From Symbiodinium natans (Eukaryota > Sar > Dinophyceae > Suessiales > Symbiodiniaceae), in the NCBI GenBank assembly GCA_905221605.1, contig CAJNDS010000283.1, forward strand, positions 67,501 to 117,500: a stretch of 50,000 bases of DNA, in the 5' to 3' direction. Under the pieces are notes generated by a model, which saw only the letters and a list, made by a program, of their open reading frames with translations, had not been told where the DNA came from and did no database searches. Positions 1 to 8,466 of the stretch are shown in pieces (position 1 is the first letter of the stretch; every line of letters begins with the position of its first letter). A program made the translations under genes and the position numbers.

Positions 1-60
1 CCCAAAGCCCTACCAGGTCCATCTCGGCCATGGCGAGGCAGGGTTCGGGGCATGGTCGAA

Positions 61-160
61 CCCTAAACCCTAAACCCTAAACCCTAAACCCTAAACCCTA
101 AACCCTAAACCCTAAACCCTAAACCCTAAACCCTAAACTCTAAAACCTAAACCCTCAAGC

Positions 161-227
<67 letters not shown>

Positions 228-233
228 ACCCTG
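61..233 (+). repeat. CCCTAAA array passing into a CCCTCAA variant array
   Basis: Roughly eleven CCCTAAA heptamers are followed by a short degenerate stretch and then about nine copies of the variant CCCTCAA (about 170-233). The variant is homogenised separately from the canonical repeat, which suggests local tandem amplification rather than direct telomerase synthesis. Confidence 0.95.
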
Positions 234-241
234 ACTTGCAG

Positions 242-326
242 GGGTTCTACGGTTCAGGTTGATGTTAGACTGGCCTTAAGCCCAAACAAGAGCCTAACGG
301 GCTTCCCGAATGTTGGGATCGCGGGA
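242..326 (+). CDS. possible internal exon, unknown product
   Basis: A CTTGCAG acceptor-like site (235-241) directly follows the CCCTCAA array. One frame is then open for about 28 codons up to a TAG, reading through GSTVQVDVRLALSPNKS. No clear donor is visible and no family is recognised. An open frame this short could be chance; the acceptor is the main support. Confidence 0.3.
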
Positions 327-330
327 TAGC

Positions 331-434
331 CCTAAACCCTAAACCCTAAACCCTAAATTCTAAACCCTAAACCCTAAACCCTAAACCCTAAACCCTAAAC
401 CCTAAACCCCAAACCCTAAACCCTAAACCCCAAC
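331..434 (+). repeat. CCCTAAA telomere-type array
   Basis: Near-perfect C-strand heptamers with a few single-base variants (AAATTCT, CCCCAAA). The island after it (435-540) has an acceptor-like CCCTACAG and a frame open for about 23 codons, ending TAA, which I do not recognise. Confidence 0.95.
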
Positions 435-540
435 GCCCTACAGGCCCTACACTGGCCAAGCCCTCGGGTCCGCACAATCCCGGCTGATCCTCCCATTCGT
501 CTGGGAGGGCCCTAAGCAACCCTTAGCAACCCGAAGGGTT

Positions 541-705
541 CAGGGTTTAGGGTTTAGGGTGTGGGGTTTAGGGTGTGGGGTTTAGGGTTTAGGGTTTAGG
601 GTTTAGGGTTTAGGGTTTAGGGTTTAGGGTTTAGGGTTTAGGGTTTAGGGTTTAGGGTTTAGGGTTTAGGGTTTAGGGTTTAGGGTTTAGGGTTTAGGGT
701 TTAGG
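541..705 (-). repeat. TTTAGGG telomere-type array
   Basis: About 22 TTTAGGG units in the orientation opposite to the array at 331-434. The first few units contain a GTGTGGGG variant. Together the two arrays form a large imperfect inverted repeat around the 100-bp island 435-540. Confidence 0.95.
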
Positions 706-710
706 GCCCT

Positions 711-826
711 TCCTTTTGTGAGGTGGTCTTTCACTGCGCTGTTGACCGGGATTCGGCCAATGCAGCCTGGTGCGGTGCCTCAGGGAGCAGGCTTTGCAAG
801 TCTTCCGAAACAGCGAGGTTTAGGGT
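711..826 (+). CDS. possible exon, unknown product
   Basis: The island between two TTTAGGG tracts is open in one + frame for about 38 codons and is rich in Cys (FCEVVFHCAVDRDSANAAWC, then a further Cys pair). No convincing splice sites are seen. It may belong with the frame at 864-1058. Chance openness is possible. Confidence 0.2.
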
Positions 827-863
827 TTAGGGTTTGGGTTCATTCTCAGATGCGAGAAGCAAG

Positions 864-1058
864 ATGAGTGTTTCAAAAGTCGTTCAGGAAGGAGATCCTG
901 AAAGTTACGACTTCAGGGGTGCATGCTGTTTGTGTTCAAGATTCAGCGACATTGCAGAGGTTCTGGGACCAATGCATGAGTTTCGTAGGGTGGGATGGGA
1001 GTCAGAGAGAGGTTCGCAGGTAGATGAGAGGATCGTCATGGAGAGTCTTGACGTATGA
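864..1058 (+). CDS. possible terminal exon or small ORF, unknown product
   Basis: An ATG at 864 opens a 64-codon frame (MSVSKVVQEGDPESYDFRGA at the start) ending in TGA at 1056-1058 just before AT-rich DNA that looks like 3' flank. The frame also extends a little upstream of the ATG, so this could be the last exon of a gene starting further left. It is hydrophilic with a CCLC cluster, and no family is recognised. Confidence 0.28.
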   Translation: MSVSKVVQEGDPESYDFRGACCLCSRFSDIAEVLGPMHEFRRVGWESERGSQVDERIVMESLDV

Positions 1059-1140
1059 CATGCATTCATTCGTATGTATAAAGAATGTAAACAGATGTAT
1101 GTGTACATATTTAGTGTATATAGTATATGTATAGCTTCAT

Positions 1141-1285
1141 ATGCAATGCACACACACACACACACATATATACATATATATATATATATACATATGTAGC
1201 ACATGTATATGTGTATATACCGATGTATACATATACATACATATATATATATATATATCTATATATATATATATATATTATATGC
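1141..1285. repeat. CA/TA microsatellite cluster
   Basis: A run of CA dinucleotides is followed by several TA and ATAC runs. All long open frames over this stretch are low-complexity Tyr/Ile artefacts. It separates the ORF ending at 1058 from the gene at 1543. Confidence 0.95.
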
Positions 1286-1542
1286 ATGGATATGTGGTTA
1301 TGTCGACAAACAAAATGTATTTGCAAGTTTTGCTTCACTGCCTGCAGCCCCATGGAGTTGACTGGCTTCGGTTTGTAAACTTGGAAGTTTTGGGCTCGAC
1401 TGTTACACGTATAGACCCAGAGACTTAGAGACTTTTGGAGTTTGGTTGCGTTATATAAATGTAGCCTACTGTAGACACTACATACAGTCATGTACACTGC
1501 ATATGGCTTTTTGGTCCGTAGCGACATCAGTCTCTTGTGCCC

Positions 1543-2451
1543 ATGCCGCACTGCTGCTGCTGTGGGAGCTATGCGCCTCAAGCGTTTCACTGCGCATGTA
1601 CAGGTGAAGACAGAGCCCTTCATGTCTGTGCAGAGAATGCCTGCCGCATCAGAGGCTGTCCTTATTGCGGAAGATATGTGCCAGACGGTGAAATCTTCAC
1701 TGAATCAAGCCGACCAACCGGTGCAAGCACGGAAGAACCGAGTACTTCGATCACGGAAGCAGATTCACTAGGCCTGCCGCAGGCAGAGAACAAGTACTTG
1801 ATCCTGCTTGATCTCCAGCACACTCTTCTGCGGTACAGCGGGTCAAAAACTGACATTCGAAAGGACACCCACATTCGACCGTTTGCCAAAGAGTTGGTTC
1901 AGTTTCTTCTCGAGAAGCAAGATGAAGGCCTTTGTCAGCTTGGCTTCCGCAGCACTAAGGCAGCCTGGAATGCCGTAGCTCTCTTGGAGGAGTTTCTGGG
2001 GTCAGCGACATCCATGGACTGGGTAGCCGACGGTGCCCAGAGGCACCGAACTTTGCAGGACACGACCACTCCCGGCAGAAGCGTTTGGCTCGTCCACGGT
2101 GACCTAAGTCGCCAGAACCCCTCGGCTCTCCATGACAGGTCGCAGACGCCCATGCAAATCTTGAATTTGGAAACTGTAATCTATGAGTTCGAAGACATCA
2201 CAGATGGTGCGAGATTCTTAAGGGCTTCAGTAGTCTTTGTCACATGCGACGGAACTGCCCCCGGCACACATGTCGATGAAGCTAGTGCAAGCAATTTACT
2301 GAGAGTCGACGGTTGGAAGTGGCAAAGTGAAGATCGGGAGCTTGAGCGCTTGCGAATCTACTTTCTCGATTTCTTCCAGCGAAGTCCTTCCGATGCCAGC
2401 GAGTACTTGAAGGCGCATGTGTTTGATGATAGATATCCGAGTCAGCGCTGA
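1543..2451 (+). CDS. FCP1/SCP-like HAD-family protein, divergent, Cys-rich N-terminus
   Basis: A 302-codon frame with no intron and no telomeric repeat; ATG 1543 is the first Met and an upstream exon is possible. Residues 4-46 hold a Cys cluster (CCCC, then CAC, and CPYCGRYV near 39-46) that may bind zinc. From about residue 85 the order of features resembles the NLI-interacting/FCP1 phosphatase fold: a hydrophobic strand into DLQHTLLRY (HAD motif I), HIRPFAKELVQFLLEK, then GFRSTKAAWNAVALLEEFLG in the motif II position, and late VVFVTCDGTAPG with a DRELERLRIYFLDFF helix. Known FCP1 enzymes use DxDx(T/V), which dephosphorylates Ser in the RNA polymerase II tail. Here the second Asp is Gln and the DD of motif IV is CDG, so activity is probably lost or altered. 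The family call is by eye; no closer symbol is justified. Confidence 0.6.
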   Translation: MPHCCCCGSYAPQAFHCACTGEDRALHVCAENACRIRGCPYCGRYVPDGEIFTESSRPTGASTEEPSTSITEADSLGLPQAENKYLILLDLQHTLLRYSGSKTDIRKDTHIRPFAKELVQFLLEKQDEGLCQLGFRSTKAAWNAVALLEEFLGSATSMDWVADGAQRHRTLQDTTTPGRSVWLVHGDLSRQNPSALHDRSQTPMQILNLETVIYEFEDITDGARFLRASVVFVTCDGTAPGTHVDEASASNLLRVDGWKWQSEDRELERLRIYFLDFFQRSPSDASEYLKAHVFDDRYPSQR

Positions 2452-2976
2452 AGCACGAACACCTTTGTGCCAGGCCAGCAGGTCAGCAGCAAAAGTGGTG
2501 GGACGAGACTGTTGACTGTGCTTCGGTTGTTTAGTTCTTTCCTCTTATTATGGTCGTTTATGTTTTTTCTGTTGACAGTACAGGTTACCACTATCATGAC
2601 GATATCCGTCCGCACCGCAAGAATCGCCAATAGCCGCAATAGCCCCAACTGAGGGGAGGGCTTAGGGCTCAGGGCTCAGGGCTTGGTTAAGGGTCTAGGG
2701 CTCTGGGGCTTACTGGGTTCAGCGTGAACATCGGGATTCAGGGTTTTGGGCACTGGCGCTAGGGCTCAGGGTTTCGGGGTGTGAGGGTTAGCTGAGCTGT
2801 TTGGGGTTTAGGGTTTAGGGGGTTGAAGGTCGGGCTTAGTTCGGGGTTAGGGTGACTGGTGACTCAATCCCTCTGTAGAACCACGGACGCCCCCCAAACC
2901 CAAATCCCCCCCCAAGCCTGAGCCCTAGGCAACTCAGGCCCCAGAGGTCCCCAAACCCTAAGACCCAAAACCCAAA
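2452..2976. other. 3' flank and degenerate telomeric sequence
   Basis: 2452-2650 is unique sequence after the stop, probably 3' UTR, with a T-rich run near 2526-2580. A short frame there encodes one hydrophobic stretch but has no other support. 2651-2976 is decayed TTTAGGG-like and CCCTAAA-like sequence with no gene seen. Confidence 0.5.
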
Positions 2977-3142
2977 ACCCTAAACCCTAAAACCTAAACC
3001 CTAAGAAAGCCCTAAACCCTTAAAGCTTGAACACTGTCAAGGCCCCATCAAAAACCTAATCCCTAAACCCTAAACCCTAAACCCTAAACCCTAAACCCTA
3101 AACTCTAAACCCTTGAAGCCTGAACGTGGTCAATCTTCTGAG

Positions 3143-3230
3143 GTCCCACGAGAAGCGGGCCTGGTGCTGTGAGCACGAGGGGATCGCCTGTGAGGACGGC
3201 TCTGGGAAGTCCCGCGGGCGTGGACGGGCT
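3143..3230 (+). CDS. exon carrying a W/C-C Cys module, dinoflagellate-type
   Basis: A CTTCTGAG acceptor precedes G|TCC CAC, and the frame reads SHEKRAWCCEHEGIACE then a Gly/Arg-rich tail. It ends at GCT|GTTTAGGG, so the downstream telomeric tract would itself supply the GT donor. The incoming phase (two bases from the previous exon, probably TG of a Trp codon) is the same as for the homologous exon at 5036. The spacing S-x-x-K-x-x-W-C-C-x-H-x-G-I-x-C matches that exon. I associate this module with dinoflagellate proteins of unknown function, from memory. The upstream partner exon was not found. Confidence 0.5.
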
Positions 3231-3300
3231 GTTTAGGGTTTAGGGTTTAGGGTTTAGGGTTTAGGGTTTAGGGTTTAGGGTTTAGGGTTTAGGGTTTAGG
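3231..3300 (-). repeat. TTTAGGG array directly abutting an exon
   Basis: About ten TTTAGGG units begin at the last base of the preceding exon-like island. If that exon is real, this array is the 5' end of an intron. Confidence 0.95.
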
Positions 3301-3579
3301 TGTTGGGGCTTAGGGCTTTGGTTACTCAGGGCCTTCTAAGCGCAGGGGTAAGGTGTTAAGGCTTGAAACCCCAGTGTACGAACACCGGAGCCTAAAATTC
3401 ACCCCTAAACCCACGAACCCGTTCCATGAGTTCCCCAGCTGCATAATTGAAGCCATTACAGTCTAGGGTTCCCTGAACCGCTCCGCCTCTAATATGGTTC
3501 CGCCTCAATCACAGCTCGCTGATTCAGCATGCGGCCCACGCGGAGAAGCCGCCGACAATTCTAAACCAAAAGCCCCAAA

Positions 3580-3793
3580 ACCCTAAACCCTAAACCCTAA
3601 ACTCTAAACCCTAAACCCTAAACCCTAAACCTAAACACTAAACACTAAACCCTAAACCCTAAACCCTAAACCCTAAGCCCTAAGCCCTAAGCCCTAAGCC
3701 CTAAACCCCAAACCCTGAACCCTGAACCCTAAACCCTAAACCCTAAACCCTAAACCCTAAACCCTAAACCCTAAACCCTAAACCCTAAACCTA
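3580..3793 (+). repeat. CCCTAAA array with variant blocks
   Basis: C-strand heptamers with local runs of CCCTAAG and CCCTGAA variants in the middle, canonical on both sides. Confidence 0.95.
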
Positions 3794-3794
3794 A

Positions 3795-3971
3795 TCGAAG
3801 CACCATGCATTCGGCCGCGGTGATTTTCGCGAAAATGCACTGGATTTTGACAGAGCATCTCTCGATATTCTCATGAGCTCAATCAATGTCAGCGTGCGGC
3901 CTCGAGCACTCACCCCAAACCTTTTACCCAAAAGCTTTAGACCATATAATCAGACACTTCAGGCAGCTAAT
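3795..3971 (+). CDS. possible exon, unknown product
   Basis: A repeat-free island open in one frame for 59 codons, longer than most islands here, with a normal-looking composition (ALDFDRASLDILMSSINVSV in its middle). A TTTTGACAG acceptor-like site lies inside it at about 3846-3854, so the true exon may be shorter. It lies between two exons of the presumed WCC-module gene and could belong to it. No domain is recognised. Confidence 0.3.
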
Positions 3972-4430
3972 TAGACCCTAGAGCTTGGAAAGAAGACCCT
4001 GAAGTTGATAAACTCCAAACATTTTATCTAAGCCCTTAATCCCTAAACCCTTAAACCCTTAAACCCTTAAACCCTAAACCCTAAGCCCTAAGCCGTTAAG
4101 CCCTAAACCCTGAAACCCATGGAGCCCTTGACACATGGAGTCCTCCGTGGGGAGTTGTGGGAGGCAGGTACCATGAAAGGGTTTGGGGTTTAGGGTTTAG
4201 GGTTTAGGGTTTAGGGTTTTATAGGAGGACAAAGAGTGCCACATTATTCTCAGTTCCTTACTGTCAGATCTCGTAAGTTACAGGGCTAAACCTGAAACCC
4301 TAAACCCTGCTTTCTCCGACCTTCTGTGATAAGATTCGATGTTGCAGGTATCGTTTGCACTGGAATTGCATAGACGACCGTCAACCCTCAACCCTAAACA
4401 CAAAACCCTAGACCCTAACCAAACCCGAAG

Positions 4431-4512
4431 CCCTACCCCCGACTCCTCATGGCATCTTTGTGGAGGAAGATTTCCACTGTAGCGTGGCGCTCCAGAACTA
4501 CAAGCTAGCGTG
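4431..4512 (+). CDS. exon with first half of the split Cys/Trp module
   Basis: Frame TPHGIFVEEDFHC..., then QNYKLA and the first two bases (TG) of a Trp codon. Splicing from a GC donor at 4513 to the AG at 5034-5035 completes Trp and gives NYKLAWSLDKKKYCC, which has the spacing [FY]xC....N[WY]xxxWSxxKKx[WY]CC that I recall from dinoflagellate proteins. Without splicing the frame continues only to a TAG at 4547. The start is uncertain; the nearest AG upstream is at 4429-4430. Function unknown. Confidence 0.5.
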
Positions 4513-5035
4513 GCGCCTGCCCCCAGAGGGGGCCGGTTGTAGGGCTTAGGGTTTAGGGTTTAGGGTTTAGGTTTAGGGTTTAGGGCTCAGATTAAGCCAT
4601 ATACCTGAACGCAGAATAAGACGACTCCCACAATGACTCAAACAATACCCTCAGCCCTAAACCCTAGAATCCAGCAAAGTGCATCCGGTCATGGGATTCG
4701 TTTCTCCACGTCGTTGTTCTGGGATTACACGAGGAGTTAGGGTGAGGGTGTAGGGTGTCAGGTTGTTAGCTTTAGTTAGGGTTCTGGGCTCACGGGTCGT
4801 AACCCGAAGCCCGAAACCCTGAACCCTAAACATGGCATGGGTATTTTGGGTGGGCAGTTTACAACGTACAGTCGGCTGATGAGTAGAGGTTGACGAAGGG
4901 TTTAGGGTTTAGGGTTTAGGGTTCAGGGTTTAGGGTTTAGGGTTTAGGGTTTAGGGTTTAGGGTTTCGGGCGCCGCGCAGGGTTTGGGCTTCGGGTTTCG
5001 GGTTTAGGGTTGTGCTTCGGGCCTCCGCGCCTAAG
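4513..5035 (+). other. probable GC-AG intron rich in TTTAGGG
   Basis: This 523-bp segment begins GCGCCTGC and ends CGCGCCTAAG. Removing it joins two halves of a Cys module in phase. GC donors are known to be common in dinoflagellates. It contains TTTAGGG tracts at about 4550-4585 and 4898-4968, plus degenerate telomeric sequence. The boundary is inferred from peptide spacing, not from transcripts. Confidence 0.45.
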
Positions 5036-5128
5036 GTCCCTGGACAAGAAGAAGTACTGCTGCAAGCACGTCGGCATTGGCTGTGAGGCTGTCGGTGCAA
5101 GATCTTCCCCTCAACCTAGGGATGCTGG
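5036..5128 (+). CDS. exon with second half of the Cys module
   Basis: Enters with one base finishing a codon, then SLDKKKYCCKHVGIGCEAVG and a Ser/Pro-rich tail, ending GATGCTGG|GTTTAGGG where the telomeric tract could provide the donor. An alternative donor GTGCAA lies at 5095. It aligns with the exon at 3143 in phase and in every Cys, His and Gly of the core, so the two are homologous exons about 1.9 kb apart. Confidence 0.55.
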
Positions 5129-5220
5129 GTTTAGGGTTTAGGGTTTAGGGTTTAGGGTTTAGGGTTTAGGGTTTAGGGTTTAGGGTTTAGGGTTTAGGGT
5201 TTAGGGTTTAGGGTTTAGGG
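5129..5220 (-). repeat. TTTAGGG array at putative 5' splice site
   Basis: About thirteen perfect heptamers starting with GTTTAGGG immediately after the Cys-module exon. Confidence 0.95.
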
Positions 5221-5764
5221 TGGTAATAACTTTCAATTTCTGGGTAGTACCTATAATTCCTCAGAAACAGCGCTAAGATTAGTGTTTTTTCCCAGGGTTC
5301 CAAGTTCAGTATAGCAAACCCTACGCCCTAAACCCCCAACCCCTTGGGTTTAGGGTTTAGGGTTTAGGGTTTAGGGTTTCGTGGGACAGCAAGTTGGGGC
5401 CTCCTTCGCGCCCTCTGTAAGGTTTGGGGTCTGGGGAGACCCCCCCCAAACAACGAAGCTGTTCCTCCCCTCAACCCTAAACCCTATACCCTAAACCCTA
5501 AATACTAAACCCTAAACCCTAAACCTAAACCGAACCCTAAACCCTAAGCCCTAAACCCTAAACTGCTTAGATTCCAGAAAAGAGCCAACAGAACTTCGTG
5601 CCCTCTGCAAGCAAGGGCTCGAGGGTGACGCAGAGAAGCCTGAAACAGGGTGTAGGGTTTAGGGTTTAGGGGTTAGGGTTTAGGGTTTAGGGTTTAGGGT
5701 TTAGTGTGTAGGGTTTAGGGTGAAACCCGAACACCATGCATCAAGAAGCAGCTCTTTCCTTCAG

Positions 5765-5822
5765 GGCCTTCCGGATCAGCTGGTGCTGACAACGCGAGCT
5801 CCCCAAGTGGATCCAGGCGGGC
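5765..5822 (+). CDS. probable internal exon, unknown product
   Basis: A pyrimidine-rich acceptor (CTCTTTCCTTCAG) and a GTGAGA donor bound 58 bp that are open as GLPDQLVLTTRAPQVDPGG. It may continue the WCC-module gene to the left. Both splice sites are good; the peptide matches nothing I recognise. Confidence 0.45.
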
Positions 5823-5869
5823 GTGAGACTCGGGGTATGTGTTTAGGGTTTAGGGTTTAGGGCTTAGGG

Positions 5870-6086
5870 TGTATTGTTTTTGCTGAAAGGTGCGCTTGTC
5901 TGTGTTGCGTCAGACATCGCGGATGTGAGGGCATCGAGAATTGGACCATGAGACGTTTGTTTTGCACAGAGGTTCCTGATTCCTCTGCCTCCTTCGCATC
6001 AGGAAGGCGTACCTGAGCAGCTCCTTAAATCAAATAGTGAGGCTCTGCATGTTCGTAGGAACGTACAGGTTTTGGATCACTACGAA
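5870..6086. other. unique sequence, no gene recognised
   Basis: Repeat-free DNA between a short TTTAGGG tract and a foldback element. An acceptor-like TTTGCACAG is present at about 5962-5970, but no convincing frame with two splice sites was found. Confidence 0.3.
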
Positions 6087-6206
6087 TTGCTTAAGAACGC
6101 CCCCCCCCCCCAAAAAAAAAAGACAACAAGTATTCCTTATTATATAAGGGGCATATAATATAAGGATTATTATGTTTTATTCTTTTGGGGTTCTTAAGCA
6201 AATAGT
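6087..6206. mobile_element. foldback element with poly-C/poly-A arm
   Basis: The ends are inverted copies, TTGCTTAAGAAC on the left and GTTCTTAAGCAA on the right, each followed inward by a C run then A run (left) or TTTTGGGG (right). The centre is AT-rich with its own palindrome around TTATATAA. A diverged relative lies at 42018-42145. It is MITE-like and has no coding capacity. Confidence 0.6.
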
Positions 6207-6356
6207 AGATCATGAGCTAGAGGCAGGTAGAGTCTCCAAGCTTACGTATTACTTAGTGCGAAGCACCTGGAAGCGAAGAAGACTTGGATGCACGTTTCGT
6301 GCATTCCACTTTGGGGCTGCCTTGCGTTCCGGTCCCCGTTGAAAAGACTTAAACCC

Positions 6357-6434
6357 CAAACCCTAAACCCTAAACCCTAAACCCTAAACCCTAAACCCTA
6401 AACCCTAAACCCTAAACCCTAAACCCTCAACCCT
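6357..6434 (+). repeat. CCCTAAA array
   Basis: Ten near-perfect C-strand heptamers, facing the G-strand array at 6573 across a 135-bp island in which I see no clear exon. Confidence 0.95.
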
Positions 6435-6572
6435 GGCTTTCTCTTCTAAACCTTATCTATCATACAGGACCTTACTTTATAAAACAACCCACAGAAACCC
6501 AATCAATCTTTTCGGCCACGACTTCAGGCAGTCCTCCGCTGTTGTGTTAGAACTGGAGATCTGCTTTGGGCT

Positions 6573-6689
6573 TGGTTTAGGGTTTAGGGTTTAGGGTTTA
6601 GGGTTTAGGGTTTAGGGTTTAGGGTTTAGGGTTTAGGGTTTAGGGTTTAGGGTTTAGGGTTTAGGGTTTAGGGTTTAGGGTTTAGGGTT
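6573..6689 (-). repeat. TTTAGGG array
   Basis: About sixteen perfect heptamers that run directly into a foldback element. Confidence 0.95.
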
Positions 6690-6690
6690 T

Positions 6691-6816
6691 TCCTAGGTGG
6701 GATAAGGGGGACCCTTAAAAGGGAACCCCTTCTTAACCCTCTTCTGGCTCTCTTAACAAGGGACCTTATTCAGAGGGTCTATATCCCCAAGGGTCCCCCT
6801 AATCCTATCCCCTAGG
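6691..6816. mobile_element. foldback (MITE-like) element
   Basis: Terminal inverted arms: left CCTAGGTGGGATAAGGGGG (from 6692), right CCCCCTAATCCTATCCCCTAGG-like, ending 6816. The arms pair over about 25 bp with few mismatches. The interior has further short complementary stretches (AAGGGACC, GGGTCCCC). No frame of note. The left end touches a TTTAGGG tract. Confidence 0.65.
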
Positions 6817-7230
6817 TTTTGCGGGCCCTTGACCCGAATCCTGGTTCCCCTATAAGCCCTTTTTAAACCAACAAGGGCACCGTTTTTATTCCTAGGTTAC
6901 TCTCTGGGCTAGAAGCTAAACAGCCCGCAAACCTATGCAGTCTTAAGAGAGCTGAGCGTTTACCTGCAAGCGTCAGAGCCGTTGCTCCAGGCAACCTCCT
7001 GGCAAAAGCTCCTGTGGCAGATTGGCCGGAAGACGAAGGCTTTCTTCCCGCTAGGGTTTAGGATTTAGGGTTTAGGGTTTAGGGTTTCGGGTTTCGGGTT
7101 AAGGGTTTCGGGTTTAGGGTTTCGGGTTTCGGGTTTCTGGTTCAGGAAAATCCGGGTACACGTTTGCCAGTGCCTCTCCCTCGCTCACTGTCTCTCTCAC
7201 TCCGCATGCCGCGAGCAAGGGCGCCGATAC

Positions 7231-7334
7231 TGCCAAATGGGCATTCCACCAAATAGGGGTTTCCCTAATATATCCCCAGATGCTATAACCCTTAGTATGG
7301 GAACCCCTATTATAAGGGGATCCTACTATTTGGC
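7231..7334. mobile_element. foldback (MITE-like) element
   Basis: GCCAAAT at the left end is matched by ATTTGGC at the right. Inside, AATAGGGGTTTCCC (7251-7264) pairs with GGGAACCCCTATT (7299-7311). The right part, a palindrome around CCCCTATTATAAGGGG and then CCTACTATTTGG, resembles a fragment near 13890-13930 and one near 25030. Confidence 0.55.
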
Positions 7335-7410
7335 TATGATATATATGTATATATATATAAATATAAATATATATATATATATGTGTTTATATATATATAT
7401 ATGTGGGTCC
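7335..7410. repeat. TA-rich microsatellite
   Basis: Alternating ATAT/AAAT runs immediately after the foldback element. Coding potential here is artefactual. Confidence 0.9.
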
Positions 7411-7554
7411 CCTATTGTCGGAAACCTCCAAAATCCTCGTAGCCAGCATGCCATGCTCCTCCGCACCAGGCGAAGATCAGGTTGAGCCAGAGGAGGACTG
7501 GAGCGTCTGTGCGCTGTCCCCCAGACCCTGAATCCCCTAAATCCACGAAATCCT

Positions 7555-8005
7555 CTAAACCCTAAACCACTTGAACCCCTTAATCCCCTTAATCCCCTAA
7601 ACCCCCTAGACCCCCTAAACTCCCTAAACTCCCTAGACCCTAAACCCCCAGACCACTGAGTGTTACTGAACCTACTTGGGTCTTCCTCGCAACACATGGG
7701 GCTTTACGAAAAAAGGCGACCCTAAAATAGGACCCCAAGCAGTAGGATTCCCTGACAATAAGGACCCCCACTTAGGTACCCCTAGACCTAAACCATAAAC
7801 CTTAAACTTAACCTTAAACCCTAACTCCTAAACCCTAAACCCTAAACCCTAAACCCTAAACCCTACCTAGCCCTGAAAACCCTAGCCCTAAAAAACCCTA
7901 GCCCTTAAAACCCTAGCCCTGAAAACCTAAACCCTAAACCCTAAACCCTAAACCCTAAACCATAAACCCTAAACCCTAAACCCTAAACCCTAACCCGTAA
8001 CCCCT
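7555..8005 (+). repeat. degenerate and canonical CCCTAAA tracts
   Basis: 7555-7650 holds decayed CCCCTAAAC-like units. 7690-7795 is a unique stretch containing GCAGTAGGATTCCCTGA, similar to 25045. 7830-8000 is near-canonical CCCTAAA with a CCCTAGCCCTGAAAA sub-repeat, then a C run. No gene seen. Confidence 0.8.
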
Positions 8006-8053
8006 AAGCCATACTTTCGTAACCCCCCCCCCCCCCCACATGGGGTTTTGCAG

Positions 8054-8129
8054 GGATCAGATTGGATGTGTGGAGGATCTCCTGATGCCCTGTGACGACA
8101 TCTCGCGCCGAGGGCTGTACGTTGGGACG
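8054..8129 (+). CDS. probable internal exon, unknown product
   Basis: A TTTTGCAG acceptor and GTGAGG donor bound 76 bp. In one frame it reads DQIGCVEDLLMPCDDISRRG then LYVGT with no stop. The exon starts one base before that frame and ends in phase 0. Two clean canonical splice sites and a balanced composition make this one of the better short exon calls. The intron on its left ends in CCCTAAA and a C run; the one on its right begins with a TTTAGGG tract 30 bp in. Confidence 0.5.
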
Positions 8130-8466
8130 GTGAGGCGCGCTCTCTTTTGGGGTGTCGGGTTTGGGGTTTAGGGTTTAGGGTTAGGGTTTATATAGGGTTT
8201 AGGGTTTAGGGTTTAGGGTTTTAAGGTTTTAGGGTTTAGGGTTTAGGGTTTAGGGTTTTAGGGTTTAGGGCGACCCTGAAGGACCCTATAACCTCACCCC
8301 CTGGATGATGCAGGGAATGCTAGGACCCAGAGTAGGCCCTTATTCCCCTTTTTTAGGCATTAGGTTCCCTTGTATAAGCCCCTGTAAGCCAAAAGGGTCT
8401 GGAATATGGGTAGTTCGCAAACTTCGGGTCCCTGTTTGGGGTCCCATGTGTGGCACCCGTACAATG

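Noticed and set aside
61-233. Window start as a true chromosome end
   Set aside because: Tracts of both orientations continue through all 50 kb with unique sequence between, and the window begins with non-repeat DNA, so these are interstitial repeats.
1505-1530. Spliced-leader relic upstream of the FCP1-like gene (TCCGTAGC)
   Set aside because: Only eight bases match the start of the leader and the following bases do not fit.
1111-1623. Minus-strand 170-codon frame
   Set aside because: Runs through CA/TA microsatellites (Tyr/Ile/Val repeats) and antisense to the 1543 gene.
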